The notes: a model not told the origin generated them from the letters alone. 64,000 nt of DNA from Enterobacter sp. SA187 (GCF_001888805.2 NZ_CP019113.1:1860001-1924000), one strand, 5' to 3'. Counted from the stretch's first letter, positions 1 to 12,411 are shown. Made by a program: numbers and translations.

Positions 1-984
1 GTGGCGGCAAGGGCAGGGGTATCAACGGCGACCGTGTCAATGGTGCTGCGTAACCGCGGGCGTATTTCCCCGTCCACGCGGCAGCGGGTGCTGAAAGCGC
101 TGGATGAGTCCGGCTATGTCTATAACCAGACGGCGGCCAACCTGCGTAACCGCAGCAGTAATCAGGTCGGACTGCTGCTGCACGACATCACCAATCCCTT
201 TTATGGCGAAATGACCGCAGGCTTAAGTCACGAAATGGAGCGCCACGATCTGCTGCTGTTTCTGGCGAACAGCGAGGAGTCCGGCGAGCGGCAGCAAAAA
301 TTTGTCGATTCCCTGATGCGCAATAACGCCTGCGGCATGGTGCTGTGCGCCGCACGGGAAACGCCGTCGTCATTCTTTGACGCCCTTAAGCGCCGTAACA
401 TTCCGGCGATCATGGTGGTGCGACCGGCAAGCGATCCGCAGTTTGATTTTGTCGGCACCGATAATTTTCTTGGCACGCAAATGGCGACCCGCCACCTGCT
501 CAGCCTCGGGCACCGGCATATCGCCTTTATCGGCGGCAGCGCCAGCTCCGGCACCCGGGCGCAGCGCATCGGCGGTTTTACCAGCACGCTGCTTGAGAAG
601 GGCATTTCGCCGGAACCGGCCTGGCTGGTGACCTCGCAGGCCAGCCAGAGCGATGGCGCGCGCGTGGCGCAGGCGCTGCTGACGCAGTACCCGCAGATCA
701 CCGCAGCGGTCTGCTATCAGGATATTGTGGCCCTCGGCGTGATGCAGGCGCTGCGAAAAATGGGCCGCGAAGTGGGGCGTGACTTTGCGCTGGTGGGCTT
801 TGACGATATTACTGAAGCCGCGCTGGTGCAGCCCGCGCTCACCACCGTATCGGTGGCGGCGAAAGAGATTGGCCGTAAAGCCGGGGAGCTGCTGTACAGT
901 CGCATTCAGGGCAATAATGAGCCGCCCCAGCGCATTATTTTACCGCCCGCGCTGGTGGTCAGGGAGTCCTGCGGCTTTCGCTGA
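1..984 (+). CDS. LacI-family transcriptional regulator, 5' end cut by window
   Basis: A DNA-binding repressor of the LacI/GalR type. The visible protein opens inside the helix-turn-helix (VSTATVSMVLRNRGRIS, then a hinge-helix region near residues 40-50) and continues into a periplasmic-binding-protein-like effector domain with the usual segments GLLLHDITNPFYGE, HRHIAFIGG and VGFDDI near residue 265. Family members normally have about 5-10 residues before the first visible one, so the GTG at position 1 reads as an internal valine and the gene starts upstream. It resembles MalI/PurR-like paralogues, but the ligand cannot be told. It lies 136 bp upstream of dapB; E. coli has rihC at this place. 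No target operator is visible. Confidence 0.85.
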   Translation: MAARAGVSTATVSMVLRNRGRISPSTRQRVLKALDESGYVYNQTAANLRNRSSNQVGLLLHDITNPFYGEMTAGLSHEMERHDLLLFLANSEESGERQQKFVDSLMRNNACGMVLCAARETPSSFFDALKRRNIPAIMVVRPASDPQFDFVGTDNFLGTQMATRHLLSLGHRHIAFIGGSASSGTRAQRIGGFTSTLLEKGISPEPAWLVTSQASQSDGARVAQALLTQYPQITAAVCYQDIVALGVMQALRKMGREVGRDFALVGFDDITEAALVQPALTTVSVAAKEIGRKAGELLYSRIQGNNEPPQRIILPPALVVRESCGFR

Positions 985-1105
985 TCATCATGCCTTTTAC
1001 TGATATTTTTCGGCGTATATCATTAAATTCTAATATCGACGTTTTTGGCTGGTCGCCCCGCGCGGGGCTGGTTACTCTGAAAACGTTTTTTCAGCATTTC
1101 ATTAA

Positions 1106-1942
<837 letters not shown>

Positions 1943-1995
1943 CCTTTATTACCTCTCGTGATGTGGTTGTGGTAATCATAATTAATTGATTACAT

Positions 1996-2028
1996 GGGGC
2001 AATATTTTATTGCCCCTTTATTTTTGCT
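1996..2028 (+). terminator. Rho-independent terminator of dapB
   Basis: A perfect 9-bp stem (GGGGCAATA at 1996-2004 with TATTGCCCC at 2008-2016, loop TTT) is followed by a T-rich tract at 2017-2025. It lies 53 bp after the dapB stop. Confidence 0.9.
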
Positions 2029-2159
2029 CTTCATTGATATTTTTCTATTAAACCTCTAAAAGTTGCAATCTTCTTCGGTTTATTTGTTTCTGTAATGTAA
2101 ATTTTGACCATCTGGTCCGGTTTTGCAGGGTGCCAGACAAATATTCCAGTTTTCTAACC

Positions 2160-2175
2160 GCGCAAGCGTTTTCCT
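2160..2175 (+). promoter_or_regulatory. PurR-type operator upstream of carAB
   Basis: The 16-mer GCGCAAGCGTTTTCCT matches the PurR consensus (ACGCAAACGTTTTCGT) at 13 of 16 positions. E. coli carAB is repressed by PurR from a site at a similar distance upstream of its distal promoter P1, so the same control is likely here. Confidence 0.65.
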
Positions 2176-2260
2176 GCCTGATATAGCTGATCTTTTCACT
2201 GCCTTTGCCTTCTGTGGTTTGTCAGAGACGCAAAAACATAAATAAAAATGGTCGAACGGG

Positions 2261-2289
2261 TAGACTTTTGTCTCACCTGTCTCTAGAAT
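2261..2289 (+). promoter_or_regulatory. Candidate distal carAB promoter (P1)
   Basis: TAGACT (2261-2266) and TAGAAT (2284-2289) are separated by 17 bp and fit sigma-70 elements at four and five of six positions. The location, about 110 bp upstream of the carA start, corresponds to the pyrimidine-controlled P1 of E. coli. The rest of the dapB-carA gap (about 1943-2395) holds the PurR site, this promoter and the ArgR-controlled P2; no gene was seen in it. Confidence 0.5.
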
Positions 2290-2343
2290 GCCGCCGTTTG
2301 CCGAAAATTCGCGGGTAAGCAAATTTGCATTGATTCACGGGCT

Positions 2344-2388
2344 CATTATGAATTAATATGCAAATAAAGTGAGTGAATATTCTCTGGA
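2344..2388 (+). promoter_or_regulatory. Proximal carAB promoter (P2) with tandem ARG boxes
   Basis: Two imperfect ARG boxes (TATGAATTAATATGCAAA and the TGAATATTC region at 2374-2382) overlap a CATTAT -10-like hexamer at 2344-2349. The segment from 2350 to the start codon is almost the same as in E. coli, where ArgR with arginine represses P2. Confidence 0.75.
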
Positions 2389-2395
2389 GGGTGTT

Positions 2396-3544
2396 TTGAT
2401 TAAGTCAGCGCTATTGGTTCTGGAAGACGGAACCCAGTTTTACGGTCGGGCCATAGGGGCAACAGGTTCGGCGGTTGGGGAAGTCGTTTTCAATACTTCA
2501 ATGACCGGTTATCAAGAAATCCTCACTGATCCTTCCTACTCCCGCCAAATCGTTACTCTTACTTATCCTCATATCGGTAATGTCGGCACCAATGCTGCTG
2601 ACGAAGAATCCTCTCAGGTACATGCGCAAGGCCTCGTCATCCGTGACCTGCCGCTGATTGCCAGCAACTACCGCAATCAGGAAGATCTCTCCTCTTACCT
2701 GAAACGCCATAACATCGTGGCGATTGCCGATATCGATACCCGTAAGCTGACGCGTCTGCTGCGTGAGAAAGGGGCGCAAAACGGCTGCATCATCGCCGGT
2801 GATAACCCGGACGCGGCGCTGGCGCTGGAAAAAGCGAAAGCTTTCCCCGGCCTTAACGGTATGGACCTGGCGAAAGTCGTGTCCACTCAGGAGAGCTACA
2901 GCTGGACGCAGGGGAGCTGGACGCTTGAAGGCGAGCTGCCTGAAGCCCGCGCGGAAAGCGAGCTGCCGTTCCATGTGGTGGCCTACGACTACGGCGCGAA
3001 GCGCAACATCCTGCGCATGCTGGTGGATCGCGGCTGCCGTCTGACGGTTGTCCCGGCGCAAACCCCGGCAGAAGAGGTGCTGAAAATGAACCCGGACGGC
3101 ATTTTCCTCTCCAACGGCCCCGGCGACCCGGCACCGTGCGATTACGCCATCGAGGCGATTAAAACCTTCCTCGATACCGATATTCCGGTGTTCGGCATCT
3201 GTCTCGGCCATCAGCTGCTGGCGCTGGCCAGCGGTGCCAAAACCGTGAAGATGAAATTTGGTCACCACGGCGGCAACCACCCGGTGAAAGACGTTGAAAA
3301 CAACGTGGTGATGATCACCGCCCAGAACCACGGTTTTGCGGTGGACGAGTCCACCATGCCGTCAACGCTGCGCGTGACCCACAAGTCGCTGTTCGACGGC
3401 ACCCTGCAGGGCATCCATCGTAACGATAAACCGGCGTTCAGCTTCCAGGGGCACCCGGAAGCCAGCCCTGGCCCGCACGATGCCGCGCCGCTGTTCGACC
3501 ACTTTATTGAACTGATCAAGACTTACCGTTCTGTCGCCAAATAA
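2396..3544 (+). CDS. carA: Carbamoyl-phosphate synthase small subunit (glutaminase)
   Basis: Releases ammonia from glutamine and channels it to CarB to make carbamoyl phosphate for arginine and pyrimidines. From the TTG at 2396 the product is 382 aa, the E. coli length, beginning [19 protein letters not shown] ribosome site at 2386-2391 sits at proper spacing. An in-frame GTG at 2369 was not chosen because it lies within the ARG boxes and has no Shine-Dalgarno sequence. The C-terminal class I glutamine amidotransferase domain contains the nucleophile elbow FGICLGHQ (Cys near 269) and the His-Pro-Glu triad segment [13 protein letters not shown] near 351-363. carB begins 18 bp downstream in the same operon. 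Confidence 0.98.
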   Translation: MIKSALLVLEDGTQFYGRAIGATGSAVGEVVFNTSMTGYQEILTDPSYSRQIVTLTYPHIGNVGTNAADEESSQVHAQGLVIRDLPLIASNYRNQEDLSSYLKRHNIVAIADIDTRKLTRLLREKGAQNGCIIAGDNPDAALALEKAKAFPGLNGMDLAKVVSTQESYSWTQGSWTLEGELPEARAESELPFHVVAYDYGAKRNILRMLVDRGCRLTVVPAQTPAEEVLKMNPDGIFLSNGPGDPAPCDYAIEAIKTFLDTDIPVFGICLGHQLLALASGAKTVKMKFGHHGGNHPVKDVENNVVMITAQNHGFAVDESTMPSTLRVTHKSLFDGTLQGIHRNDKPAFSFQGHPEASPGPHDAAPLFDHFIELIKTYRSVAK

Positions 3545-3562
3545 TCAGGAGCCATAAAAGCC

Positions 3563-6500
3563 ATGCCAAAACGTACAGATATAAAAAGCATCCTGATCCT
3601 TGGCGCTGGCCCGATTGTTATCGGCCAGGCCTGTGAGTTCGACTATTCCGGCGCGCAGGCGTGTAAAGCGCTGCGTGAAGAGGGTTACCGCGTTATTCTG
3701 GTGAACTCTAACCCGGCCACCATCATGACCGACCCGGAAATGGCCGACGCGACCTATATCGAGCCGATCCACTGGGAAGTGGTACGCAAAATCATCGAAA
3801 AAGAGCGCCCGGACGCCGTACTGCCGACCATGGGCGGCCAGACGGCGCTGAACTGCGCGCTGGAGCTGGAACGCCAGGGCGTGCTGGAAGAATTCGGCGT
3901 GACCATGATTGGCGCGACCGCCGACGCCATTGATAAAGCCGAAGACCGCCGCCGTTTCGACATCGCCATGAAGAAAATCGGCCTCGACACCGCCCGCTCC
4001 GGTATTGCGCATAATATGGAAGAAGCGCTGGCGGTTGCCGCTGACGTGGGTTATCCGTGCATTATCCGTCCGTCCTTTACCATGGGCGGCACCGGCGGCG
4101 GTATCGCTTATAACCGCGAAGAGTTTGAAGAAATCTGTTCCCGCGGCCTCGACCTTTCGCCAACCAAAGAGCTGCTGATCGATGAATCGCTGATTGGCTG
4201 GAAAGAGTACGAAATGGAAGTGGTGCGCGATAAGAACGACAACTGCATCATCGTCTGCTCTATCGAAAACTTCGACGCCATGGGCATCCACACCGGCGAC
4301 TCCATCACCGTTGCGCCAGCGCAGACCCTGACCGACAAAGAGTATCAAATCATGCGTAACGCCTCGATGGCGGTGCTGCGTGAAATCGGCGTCGAAACCG
4401 GCGGCTCTAACGTCCAGTTCTCGGTGAATCCGAAAAACGGTCGCCTGATTGTTATCGAAATGAACCCGCGCGTTTCCCGCTCTTCGGCGCTGGCCTCGAA
4501 AGCCACCGGCTTCCCGATTGCTAAAGTGGCGGCGAAACTGGCGGTAGGTTACACGCTGGACGAACTGATGAACGACATCACCGGTGGCCGTACTCCGGCC
4601 TCGTTCGAGCCGTCCATCGACTATGTGGTCACCAAGATCCCACGCTTTAACTTCGAAAAATTCGTCGGCGCTAACGACCGCCTGACCACGCAAATGAAAT
4701 CTGTGGGCGAAGTAATGGCGATTGGCCGCACCCAGCAGGAGTCGCTGCAAAAGGCGCTGCGCGGTCTGGAAGTGGGCGCAACTGGCTTTGACCCGAAAGT
4801 GAGCCTTGACGATCCGGAAGCGCTGACCAAAATCCGCCGCGAGCTGAAAGACGCGGGCGCCGAGCGTATCTGGTATATCGCCGACGCCTTCCGCGCCGGG
4901 CTGTCCGTTGATGGCGTGTTCAACCTGACCAATATTGACCGCTGGTTCCTGGTACAGATTGAAGAGCTGGTGCGTCTGGAAGAGAAAGTCGCGGAAGTGG
5001 GCATTAACGGCCTCGACGCGGATTTCCTGCGTACCCTGAAGCGTAAAGGCTTTGCCGATGCGCGTCTGGCAACCCTGGCAGGCGTGCGCGAATCCGAAGT
5101 GCGCAAACTGCGTGAGCAGTACAATCTGCACCCGGTATATAAGCGTGTGGATACCTGCGCGGCGGAATTCGCCACCGATACCGCTTACATGTACTCCACC
5201 TATGAAGAAGAGTGCGAATCGAACCCGAACCCGGATCGCGACAAAATCATGGTGCTGGGCGGCGGTCCGAACCGTATCGGCCAGGGCATTGAGTTTGACT
5301 ACTGCTGCGTGCACGCCTCGCTGGCGCTGCGTGAAGACGGTTACGAAACCATCATGGTGAACTGTAACCCGGAAACCGTCTCCACCGATTACGACACCTC
5401 CGACCGTCTGTACTTTGAGCCGGTAACGCTGGAAGACGTGCTGGAAATCGTGCGTATCGAGAAGCCGAAAGGCGTGATCGTCCAGTACGGCGGCCAGACG
5501 CCGCTGAAACTGGCGCGTGCGCTTGAAGCCGCAGGCGTACCGGTTATCGGCACCAGCCCGGATGCCATCGACCGCGCCGAAGACCGCGAACGTTTCCAGC
5601 AGGCGGTGGATCGTCTGAAGCTGAAGCAACCGGCGAATGCGACCGTGACGGCCATCGAAATGGCGGTCGAGAAAGCGAAAGAGATTGGCTACCCGCTGGT
5701 GGTGCGCCCGTCCTACGTGCTCGGCGGCCGCGCGATGGAAATCGTTTATGACGAAGTGGATCTGCGTCGCTACTTTATGACTGCCGTCAGCGTCTCCAAC
5801 GATGCGCCGGTACTGCTGGATCGCTTCCTGGATGATGCGGTGGAAGTGGACGTTGACGCCATCTGCGACGGCGAAATGGTGCTGATTGGCGGCATCATGG
5901 AGCACATCGAACAGGCTGGCGTACATTCCGGTGACTCCGCCTGCTCTCTGCCAGCCTACACGCTGAGTCAGGAAATTCAGGACGTGATGCGTCAGCAGGT
6001 GCAGAAGCTGGCCTTCGAACTGCAGGTGCGCGGCCTGATGAACGTGCAGTTTGCGGTGAAAGACAACGAAGTCTACCTGATTGAAGTGAACCCACGTGCG
6101 GCGCGTACCGTGCCGTTCGTCTCCAAAGCCACCGGCGTGCCGCTGGCGAAAGTGGCAGCACGCGTGATGGCAGGAAAATCGCTGGCCGAGCAGGGCGTGA
6201 CCAAAGAGATCATCCCGCCGTACTACTCGGTGAAAGAAGTGGTGCTGCCGTTCAACAAGTTCCCGGGCGTTGACCCGCTGTTAGGGCCGGAAATGCGCTC
6301 TACCGGTGAAGTGATGGGCGTGGGCCGTACCTTTGCGGAAGCCTTTGCCAAAGCGCAGCTGGGCAGCAACTCGACCATGAAGAAAACCGGTCGCGCACTG
6401 CTGTCGGTGCGTGAAGGCGATAAAGAGCGCGTGGTGGATCTGGCGGCCAAACTGCTCAAGCAGGGCTTCGAGCTGGATGCCACCCACGGCACCGCAATTG

Positions 6501-6787
6501 TGCTGGGTGAAGCCGGTATCAACCCGCGTCTGGTGAACAAGGTGCATGAAGGTCGTCCGCACATTCAGGATCGTATCAAGAATGGCGAATACACCTACAT
6601 CATCAACACCACCGCAGGCCGTCAGGCGATTGAAGATTCCAAACTCATTCGCCGCAGCGCGCTGCAATATAAAGTGCATTACGACACCACCCTGAACGGC
6701 GGCTTCGCCACCGCGATGGCGCTGAATGCTGATGCCACCGAGAAAGTGATTTCGGTGCAGGAAATGCACGCGCAGATCGGTAAGTAA
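3563..6787 (+). CDS. carB: Carbamoyl-phosphate synthase large subunit
   Basis: Makes carbamoyl phosphate from ammonia, bicarbonate and two ATP. The product is 1074 aa, one more than in E. coli. It has two homologous ATP-grasp halves: the first carries [15 protein letters not shown] near 168-182, the second [15 protein letters not shown] near 715-730. The C-terminal MGS-like domain (about 935-1074) is the known allosteric region for UMP and ornithine. The upstream CAGGAG ribosome site and the short gap to carA fit a two-gene operon. Flanks are ordinary; a REP-like hairpin follows. Confidence 0.98.
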   Translation: MPKRTDIKSILILGAGPIVIGQACEFDYSGAQACKALREEGYRVILVNSNPATIMTDPEMADATYIEPIHWEVVRKIIEKERPDAVLPTMGGQTALNCALELERQGVLEEFGVTMIGATADAIDKAEDRRRFDIAMKKIGLDTARSGIAHNMEEALAVAADVGYPCIIRPSFTMGGTGGGIAYNREEFEEICSRGLDLSPTKELLIDESLIGWKEYEMEVVRDKNDNCIIVCSIENFDAMGIHTGDSITVAPAQTLTDKEYQIMRNASMAVLREIGVETGGSNVQFSVNPKNGRLIVIEMNPRVSRSSALASKATGFPIAKVAAKLAVGYTLDELMNDITGGRTPASFEPSIDYVVTKIPRFNFEKFVGANDRLTTQMKSVGEVMAIGRTQQESLQKALRGLEVGATGFDPKVSLDDPEALTKIRRELKDAGAERIWYIADAFRAGLSVDGVFNLTNIDRWFLVQIEELVRLEEKVAEVGINGLDADFLRTLKRKGFADARLATLAGVRESEVRKLREQYNLHPVYKRVDTCAAEFATDTAYMYSTYEEECESNPNPDRDKIMVLGGGPNRIGQGIEFDYCCVHASLALREDGYETIMVNCNPETVSTDYDTSDRLYFEPVTLEDVLEIVRIEKPKGVIVQYGGQTPLKLARALEAAGVPVIGTSPDAIDRAEDRERFQQAVDRLKLKQPANATVTAIEMAVEKAKEIGYPLVVRPSYVLGGRAMEIVYDEVDLRRYFMTAVSVSNDAPVLLDRFLDDAVEVDVDAICDGEMVLIGGIMEHIEQAGVHSGDSACSLPAYTLSQEIQDVMRQQVQKLAFELQVRGLMNVQFAVKDNEVYLIEVNPRAARTVPFVSKATGVPLAKVAARVMAGKSLAEQGVTKEIIPPYYSVKEVVLPFNKFPGVDPLLGPEMRSTGEVMGVGRTFAEAFAKAQLGSNSTMKKTGRALLSVREGDKERVVDLAAKLLKQGFELDATHGTAIVLGEAGINPRLVNKVHEGRPHIQDRIKNGEYTYIINTTAGRQAIEDSKLIRRSALQYKVHYDTTLNGGFATAMALNADATEKVISVQEMHAQIGK

Positions 6788-6798
6788 ATTGTCACCCC

Positions 6799-6829
6799 GT
6801 CACCCGGTAAACGCATGTTGCCGGGTGAC
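6799..6829. repeat. REP-like palindrome after carB
   Basis: GTCACCCGG (6799-6807) pairs with CCGGGTGAC (6821-6829) across a 13-base loop. The right arm continues into GCTTCGCTT, typical of enterobacterial REP/BIME units. It may act as a 3' mRNA stabiliser or terminator of carAB. Confidence 0.6.
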
Positions 6830-6974
6830 GCTTCGCTTGTTTCTGCCTGTCTGTTTCACTGTTGTTATTTCGTAACCCATTCAGAGTGTTCTGTGTTTTC
6901 TCCCGCTCGCAGTTGTTTCATCTACAGTTAAATTATCCGGAACAAAAATTCACTGAAAACGCGGGGAGAACACC

Positions 6975-7208
6975 ATGCGACATAAACTTTTACTGGCTTC
7001 ACTTTTTGCAGCGACAACCATGATGACCGTTGCCGGTTGCTCATCAAACCAGGAAGTAAAAACCACCGACGGCAGCACCATCGTCACCGACGGTAAACCG
7101 GAAGTCGATAATGACACCGGCATGGTCTCCTATAAAAACGCCAAAACCGGTCAGACCGAGCAGATTAACCGTGACCAGCTGAAAGGCATGAGCGAGCTGG
7201 ATAACTAA
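6975..7208 (+). CDS. YgdI/YgdR family small lipoprotein
   Basis: A 77-aa outer- or inner-membrane lipoprotein of unknown function (DUF903 type). It has a positively charged start (MRHK), a hydrophobic stretch and the lipobox VAGC with the acylated Cys near residue 22. The mature part, with SDGK/TDGKP- and DNDTGMVSY-like segments, matches the E. coli YgdI/YgdR fold. A GGGGAG ribosome site precedes the ATG. It stands alone, with its own terminator downstream, between carB and kefF, where E. coli has the carnitine genes. Which of the two E. coli paralogues it is closer to cannot be decided here. Confidence 0.85.
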   Translation: MRHKLLLASLFAATTMMTVAGCSSNQEVKTTDGSTIVTDGKPEVDNDTGMVSYKNAKTGQTEQINRDQLKGMSELDN

Positions 7209-7228
7209 TCTGCACCAGCCTGATAAAG

Positions 7229-7264
7229 ACGCCCTGTTACCTGCCGGTAACGGGGCGTTGTTTT
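7229..7264 (+). terminator. Terminator of the YgdR-like lipoprotein gene
   Basis: ACGCCC and GTTACC pair with GGTAAC and GGGCGT to form a long GC-rich stem at about 7229-7258, followed by TGTTTTG. Confidence 0.85.
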
Positions 7265-7352
7265 GTAAACGGCTTATAAGTTTTCGCTGTAAGCGCAACC
7301 ATTAACTGTCTACACTCAGGGCAAATATAAGCACGGTGCAGACAGGTTACTC

Positions 7353-7883
7353 ATGATCCTTATTATTTATGCCCATCCCTATCCGCGGCATTCCCATGCG
7401 AATAAACGGATGATTGAGCAGGCAGAGACGCTCGACGGCGTGGAAATCCGCTCTTTATACGAACTTTACCCCGACTTTAATATCGACATCTCTGCCGAAC
7501 AGGCGGCGGTGGAACGCGCCGATCTCATCGTCTGGCAGCATCCGATGCAGTGGTACAGCGTACCGCCGCTGTTGAAACTGTGGATGGACAAAGTGCTCTC
7601 CCACGGCTGGGCCTACGGCGAGGGCGGTCACGCGCTGCACGGTAAACAGCTGCTGTGGGCAGTGACCACTGGCGGCGGCAAACACCATTTCGAACTCGGT
7701 GCCCATCCGGGCTTCGATGTGCTCTCGCAGCCGTTGCAGTCCACCGCGATCTATTGTGGCCTGCAATGGCTGCCGCCTTTTGCCATGCACAATACCTTCG
7801 TTGACGACGACGAAACCCTTCAGGCGCAGGCGCGCCACTATAAACAACGTCTGACTGACTGGCAGGAGACACATCATGGATAG
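7353..7883 (+). CDS. kefF: Glutathione-regulated K+ efflux ancillary protein KefF
   Basis: Cytoplasmic flavodoxin-fold (FMN, quinone reductase-like) protein needed for full activity of the KefC potassium efflux channel during electrophile stress. The product is 176 aa, as in E. coli, beginning [20 protein letters not shown]. It has the conserved [16 protein letters not shown] segment near 66-81 and the flavin-site segment TTGGGKHH near 109. Its last 8 bases overlap the start of kefC, so the two are translationally coupled. Confidence 0.96.
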   Translation: MILIIYAHPYPRHSHANKRMIEQAETLDGVEIRSLYELYPDFNIDISAEQAAVERADLIVWQHPMQWYSVPPLLKLWMDKVLSHGWAYGEGGHALHGKQLLWAVTTGGGKHHFELGAHPGFDVLSQPLQSTAIYCGLQWLPPFAMHNTFVDDDETLQAQARHYKQRLTDWQETHHG

Positions 7884-9741
7884 CCATACGCTCATTCAGG
7901 CGCTGATCTATCTGGGATCCGCCGCGCTTATCGTGCCGGTCGCTGTGCGCCTCGGCCTCGGATCCGTTCTGGGTTATCTGATTGCGGGCTGCATCATCGG
8001 CCCGTGGGGTTTGAGACTGGTGACGGATGCGCAGTCGATTTTACATTTCGCAGAAATCGGCGTGGTGCTGATGCTGTTCGTCATCGGCCTTGAGCTGGAT
8101 CCGCAGCGGCTATGGAAATTGCGCGCTTCGGTATTTGGCGGCGGCGCGCTGCAAATGCTGGCCTGCGGTCTGCTGCTTGGCGCGTTTTGTATGGCGCTGG
8201 GCCTGCGCTGGCAGGTGGCGGTGCTGATCGGCCTGACGCTGGGACTGTCTTCTACCGCCATTGCCATGCAGGCAATGAACGAGCGCAACCTGATGGTCTC
8301 GCAAATGGGCCGCAGCGCCTTTGCCGTGCTGCTGTTCCAGGATATTGCCGCCATTCCGCTGGTGGCGATGATCCCGCTGATGGCCGCCAGCGGTGAAGCC
8401 ATGACGCTCGGCAGTTTTTCACTTTCGGCGCTGAAAGTGGTGGGCGCGCTGGCGCTGGTGGTATTGATTGGCCGTTATGTGGCGCGACCGGCGCTGCGTT
8501 TTGTGGCGCGATCCGGCCTGCGGGAAGTATTCAGCGCCGTGGCGCTGTTCCTGGTGTTTGGCTTCGGTCTGCTGCTGGAAGAAGCCGGTTTGTCGATGGC
8601 AATGGGCGCGTTTTTAGCCGGGGTATTGCTGGCAAGCTCCGAGTATCGTCATGCGCTGGAAAGCGACATCGAACCTTTCAAGGGACTGCTGTTAGGGCTG
8701 TTTTTCATCGGCGTCGGCATGTCCATTGATTTCGGGACGCTGGTGACGCATCCGCTGCGCATCGCCGTTCTGCTGCTGGGTTTCCTGGTGATCAAAACCC
8801 TGGTGCTGTGGCTGATTGCCCGTCCGCTGAAGGTGCCGGGAAAACAGCGCCGCTGGTTCGCCGTGCTACTGGGGCAGGGGAGTGAGTTTGCCTTTGTGAT
8901 CTTTGGCGCGGCGCAGACGGCGAACGTGCTGGATCCCGAATGGGCGAAGGCGCTGACCCTGGCGGTGGCGCTGTCGATGGCCGCCACGCCGATCCTGCTG
9001 GTGCTGCTGACGCGTCTGGAAAATGCCGCTGTCGGCCAGCCGCGCGAGGCGGATGAAATTGATGAAGAACAGCCGCGGGTGATCGTCGCCGGGTTTGGAC
9101 GCTTCGGGCAGATCGCCGGTCGTTTGCTGCTCTCCAGCGGCGTGAAAATGGTGGTACTGGATCACGATCCTGACCATATCGAAACGCTGCGCAAGTTTGG
9201 CATGAAGGTATTTTACGGCGACGCCACGCGGGTGGATCTGCTGGAGTCCGCTGGCGCGGCGAAGGCGGAAGTCTTTATCAACGCCATCGACGATCCGAAA
9301 ACCAACCTGCAACTGACGGAGCTGGTGAAAGAACATTTCCCGCACCTGACAATTATCGCCCGCGCCCGCGACGTTGATCACTTTATTCGTCTTCGCCAGG
9401 CTGGTGTCGAAAGGCCTGAGCGTGAAACCTTCGAAGGAGCGCTCAGACTTGGACGTATGGCGCTGGAAGGGTTGGGGCTGGGTCAGTACGAGGCGCGCGA
9501 GCGTGCCGATCTGTTCCGTCGTTATAATGCGCAGATGGTGGAAGAAATGGCGCAGGTGGATAATGACACCCAGTCCCGTGCGGCGGTGTACAAACGTACC
9601 AGCGCGATGCTGAGTGAAATCATCACTGAGGATCGTGCGCATCTGTCGCTTATTCAGCGCCACGGCTGGCAGGGCACGGAAGAGGGCAAACACACCGGCG
9701 ATCCGCGGGATGAACCGGCAGTGAAGCCGTCAGCAGAATGA
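7876..9741 (+). CDS. kefC: Glutathione-gated potassium:proton antiporter KefC
   Basis: Inner-membrane potassium efflux system of the CPA2 family. It is held shut by glutathione and opened by glutathione adducts, acidifying the cytoplasm to protect against electrophiles. The product is 621 aa (E. coli 620). About 12 membrane segments span residues 1-380. The cytoplasmic KTN/TrkA-N domain follows at about 400-520 with the dinucleotide-binding motif [15 protein letters not shown]. The extended C-terminal tail is hydrophilic. kefF overlaps its start by 8 bp, and the glutathione synthase gene gshB is also in this window. Confidence 0.97.
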   Translation: MDSHTLIQALIYLGSAALIVPVAVRLGLGSVLGYLIAGCIIGPWGLRLVTDAQSILHFAEIGVVLMLFVIGLELDPQRLWKLRASVFGGGALQMLACGLLLGAFCMALGLRWQVAVLIGLTLGLSSTAIAMQAMNERNLMVSQMGRSAFAVLLFQDIAAIPLVAMIPLMAASGEAMTLGSFSLSALKVVGALALVVLIGRYVARPALRFVARSGLREVFSAVALFLVFGFGLLLEEAGLSMAMGAFLAGVLLASSEYRHALESDIEPFKGLLLGLFFIGVGMSIDFGTLVTHPLRIAVLLLGFLVIKTLVLWLIARPLKVPGKQRRWFAVLLGQGSEFAFVIFGAAQTANVLDPEWAKALTLAVALSMAATPILLVLLTRLENAAVGQPREADEIDEEQPRVIVAGFGRFGQIAGRLLLSSGVKMVVLDHDPDHIETLRKFGMKVFYGDATRVDLLESAGAAKAEVFINAIDDPKTNLQLTELVKEHFPHLTIIARARDVDHFIRLRQAGVERPERETFEGALRLGRMALEGLGLGQYEARERADLFRRYNAQMVEEMAQVDNDTQSRAAVYKRTSAMLSEIITEDRAHLSLIQRHGWQGTEEGKHTGDPRDEPAVKPSAE

Positions 9742-9772
9742 AAAATTTTATCATTCTTTACCCTGTCGCCAG

Positions 9773-10312
<540 letters not shown>

Positions 10313-10320
10313 TGCTCTGT

Positions 10321-10349
10321 TCCGCCCACGCCTGACCGGTGTGGGCGGA
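10321..10349. terminator. Hairpin between convergent folA and apaH
   Basis: TCCGCCCAC and GTGGGCGGA form a 9-bp stem around a GC-rich loop (10321-10349). There is little T-tract on either side, so it is a weak or bidirectional terminator. Confidence 0.5.
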
Positions 10350-10355
10350 CATCCC

Positions 10356-11204
10356 TCAGAATGACGCCGCTTCGTCTTCGCCCAGATCCAGCTGGCGATT
10401 CGAATGCTGCGCAAACCAGGTTTTATCTTCCCAGCGCAGACAGGTCAGCACGCCGCCCCAGCAGCAGCCGGTATCCAGCGCATAAATGCCTTCCGGCGTG
10501 CCTTTTCCTTCCAGCGATGCCCAGTGACCAAAAGCGATGCTGTACTCTTCCGCCACCGGTCCCGGAATCGCAAACCAGGGTTTCAGCGGGGCAGGGGCAT
10601 TCTCCGGCACGTCTTTACAGTACATATCCAGTTGCCCGTTCGGGAAGCAGAAGCGCATGCGGGTAAAGGCGTTGCTGATAAAGCGTAAACGCGCCAGCCC
10701 GGCCAGTTCCGGCGACCAGTTGTTCGGCATATCGCCATACATGGCGTCGAGGAATAACGGGTAAGTGTCGCTGGCCAGCACGGATTCGACGTCTCTGGCG
10801 CAGGCGATGGCGGTTTCCAGATCCCACTGCGGTGTAATACCTGCGTGGGCCATCACCAGTTTTTTCTCTTCATCCACCTGCAACAGCGGCTGACGGCGCA
10901 GCCAGTTGATTAGCTCGTCGGCGTCCGGCGCTTCCAGCAGCGGCGTAATACGATCTTTCGGCTTGTTACGGCTGATGCCCGCATACACGCCCAGCAGATG
11001 CAGGTCGTGATTGCCCAGCACCATGCGCACGCTGTCGCCAAGCGATTTCACAAAGCGCAGCACGTCCAGCGACGCCGGACCCCGCGCCACCAGGTCGCCC
11101 GTTAGCCACAGCGTGTCCATCTGCGGATCAAACTGCACCTGCTTTAATAATGCGATCAGTTCATCGTAGCAACCGTGAACGTCGCCAATCAGATATGTTG
11201 ACAT
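10356..11204 (-). CDS. apaH: Diadenosine tetraphosphatase (symmetrical)
   Basis: Hydrolyses Ap4A to two ADP and removes Np4 caps from RNA. The start at 11204 ([16 protein letters not shown]) gives 282 aa, close to the E. coli 280. The calcineurin-type metallophosphatase motifs are present: GDVHG near residue 7, GDLVARG near 37 and GNHDLHLLG near 65. A longer reading frame that runs to 11279 would overlap apaG and lacks homology, so it was rejected. It is the last gene of the lptD-surA-pdxA-rsmA-apaG-apaH operon, 4 bp after apaG. Confidence 0.96.
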   Translation of the reverse strand: MSTYLIGDVHGCYDELIALLKQVQFDPQMDTLWLTGDLVARGPASLDVLRFVKSLGDSVRMVLGNHDLHLLGVYAGISRNKPKDRITPLLEAPDADELINWLRRQPLLQVDEEKKLVMAHAGITPQWDLETAIACARDVESVLASDTYPLFLDAMYGDMPNNWSPELAGLARLRFISNAFTRMRFCFPNGQLDMYCKDVPENAPAPLKPWFAIPGPVAEEYSIAFGHWASLEGKGTPEGIYALDTGCCWGGVLTCLRWEDKTWFAQHSNRQLDLGEDEAASF

Positions 11205-11208
11205 GTGA

Positions 11209-11586
11209 TTAATGAATAAGTGTAGGGACGGCGAGTCGGAAAACCGGAATGGCAATGCGGAAAGCATTCCCCTGGGCATCGATCATTTCATAATGACCCT
11301 GCATGGTGCCCAGCGGCGTTTCAAGGACTGCGCCGCTGGTGTACTGATATTCGTCGCCGGCGTCGATATGCGGCTGCACGCCGACGATACCTTCGCCCTG
11401 GACTTCGGTTTCACGGCCGTTGCCGTTGGTGATAAGCCAGTAGCGCCCGAGCACCTGCACAGGCGTCCGCCCCAGATTTCGTATGGTTACGGTGTACGCA
11501 AAGACATAACGTTCAAGCTCCGGTGCTGACTGAGACTCAATATAAACGCTCTGTACCTGAACACATACGCGGGGCGAATTGCTCAT
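11209..11586 (-). CDS. apaG: ApaG, Co2+/Mg2+ efflux-associated protein
   Basis: A 125-aa single-domain protein (DUF525, fibronectin-III-like fold), the same length as in E. coli. The characteristic run [19 protein letters not shown] lies near residues 46-64. Its exact biochemical role is uncertain; it has been linked to divalent cation efflux in Salmonella. It starts 3 bp after the rsmA stop and ends 4 bp before apaH, indicating strong translational coupling. Confidence 0.95.
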   Translation of the reverse strand: MSNSPRVCVQVQSVYIESQSAPELERYVFAYTVTIRNLGRTPVQVLGRYWLITNGNGRETEVQGEGIVGVQPHIDAGDEYQYTSGAVLETPLGTMQGHYEMIDAQGNAFRIAIPVFRLAVPTLIH

Positions 11587-11589
11587 GAC

Positions 11590-12411
11590 TTAACTCTCCT
11601 TCGGCGGCGTATTATCAATAAGGTAATTCGCCAGCTGGCAGTATTGCGCCACAGAGATGTTCTCTGCGCGGGCGCCAGGATCAATACCAAGCGAGGCGAG
11701 AACCTCGACGCTGAACAAATTACCGAGGCTGTTACGAATCGTTTTACGACGCTGGTTGAATGCTTCGGTCGTGATACGACTCAGTACGCGAACCTCTTTT
11801 ACCGGATACGGCGGCGTGGCGTGCGGTACCAGTCTGACGACCGCGGAATCCACTTTTGGCGCTGGCGTAAAGGCCGTCGGCGGCACTTCAAGCACCGGGA
11901 TCACCTGGCAATAATATTGCGCCATCACGCTTAAACGACCATACGCTTTACTGTTTGGTCCTGCAACCAGGCGATTCACCACCTCTTTTTGCAGCATAAA
12001 ATGCATGTCGGCAATGGCACCAGTATAGCTAAACAGGTGGAACATTAACGGCGTGGAGATGTTATACGGCAGGTTGCCAAACACGCGCAAAGGCTGGCCG
12101 AGGGTCGTGGACAGCTCTTCGAAGTTCATTGTCATGGCATCCTGCTGATAAATCGTCAGCTTAGGGGCCAAAAACGGATGCGTTTGCAGGCGGGCCGCCA
12201 GATCGCGATCCAGCTCGATCACGGTCATTTTATCCATGCGCTCGCCAACCGGCTCGGTCAGGGCGCCAAGGCCCGGGCCGATTTCGACCATCGCCTGACC
12301 GGGTTTAGGGTTGATCGCCGAAACGATACTGTCGATCACAAACTGATCGTTGAGGAAGTTTTGCCCGAAGCGTTTGCGGGCAAGATGGCCCTGATGGACT
12401 CTCGTATTCAT
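11590..12411 (-). CDS. rsmA: 16S rRNA A1518/A1519 dimethyltransferase (KsgA)
   Basis: Dimethylates two adjacent adenines near the 3' end of 16S rRNA during 30S assembly, using SAM. The product is 273 aa, as in E. coli. The SAM-binding motif [12 protein letters not shown] lies near residues 43-54 and the catalytic motif NLPYNIS near 113-119. Loss of this enzyme gives kasugamycin resistance in E. coli. Its start codon overlaps the pdxA stop by 4 bp. Confidence 0.97.
   Translation of the reverse strand: MNTRVHQGHLARKRFGQNFLNDQFVIDSIVSAINPKPGQAMVEIGPGLGALTEPVGERMDKMTVIELDRDLAARLQTHPFLAPKLTIYQQDAMTMNFEELSTTLGQPLRVFGNLPYNISTPLMFHLFSYTGAIADMHFMLQKEVVNRLVAGPNSKAYGRLSVMAQYYCQVIPVLEVPPTAFTPAPKVDSAVVRLVPHATPPYPVKEVRVLSRITTEAFNQRRKTIRNSLGNLFSVEVLASLGIDPGARAENISVAQYCQLANYLIDNTPPKES

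Noticed and set aside
3545..5926. Open frame of 793 codons on the minus strand opposite carB
   Set aside because: It is the mirror of carB's biased codons; composition is His/Arg/Phe-rich with no domain, and carB is unambiguous.
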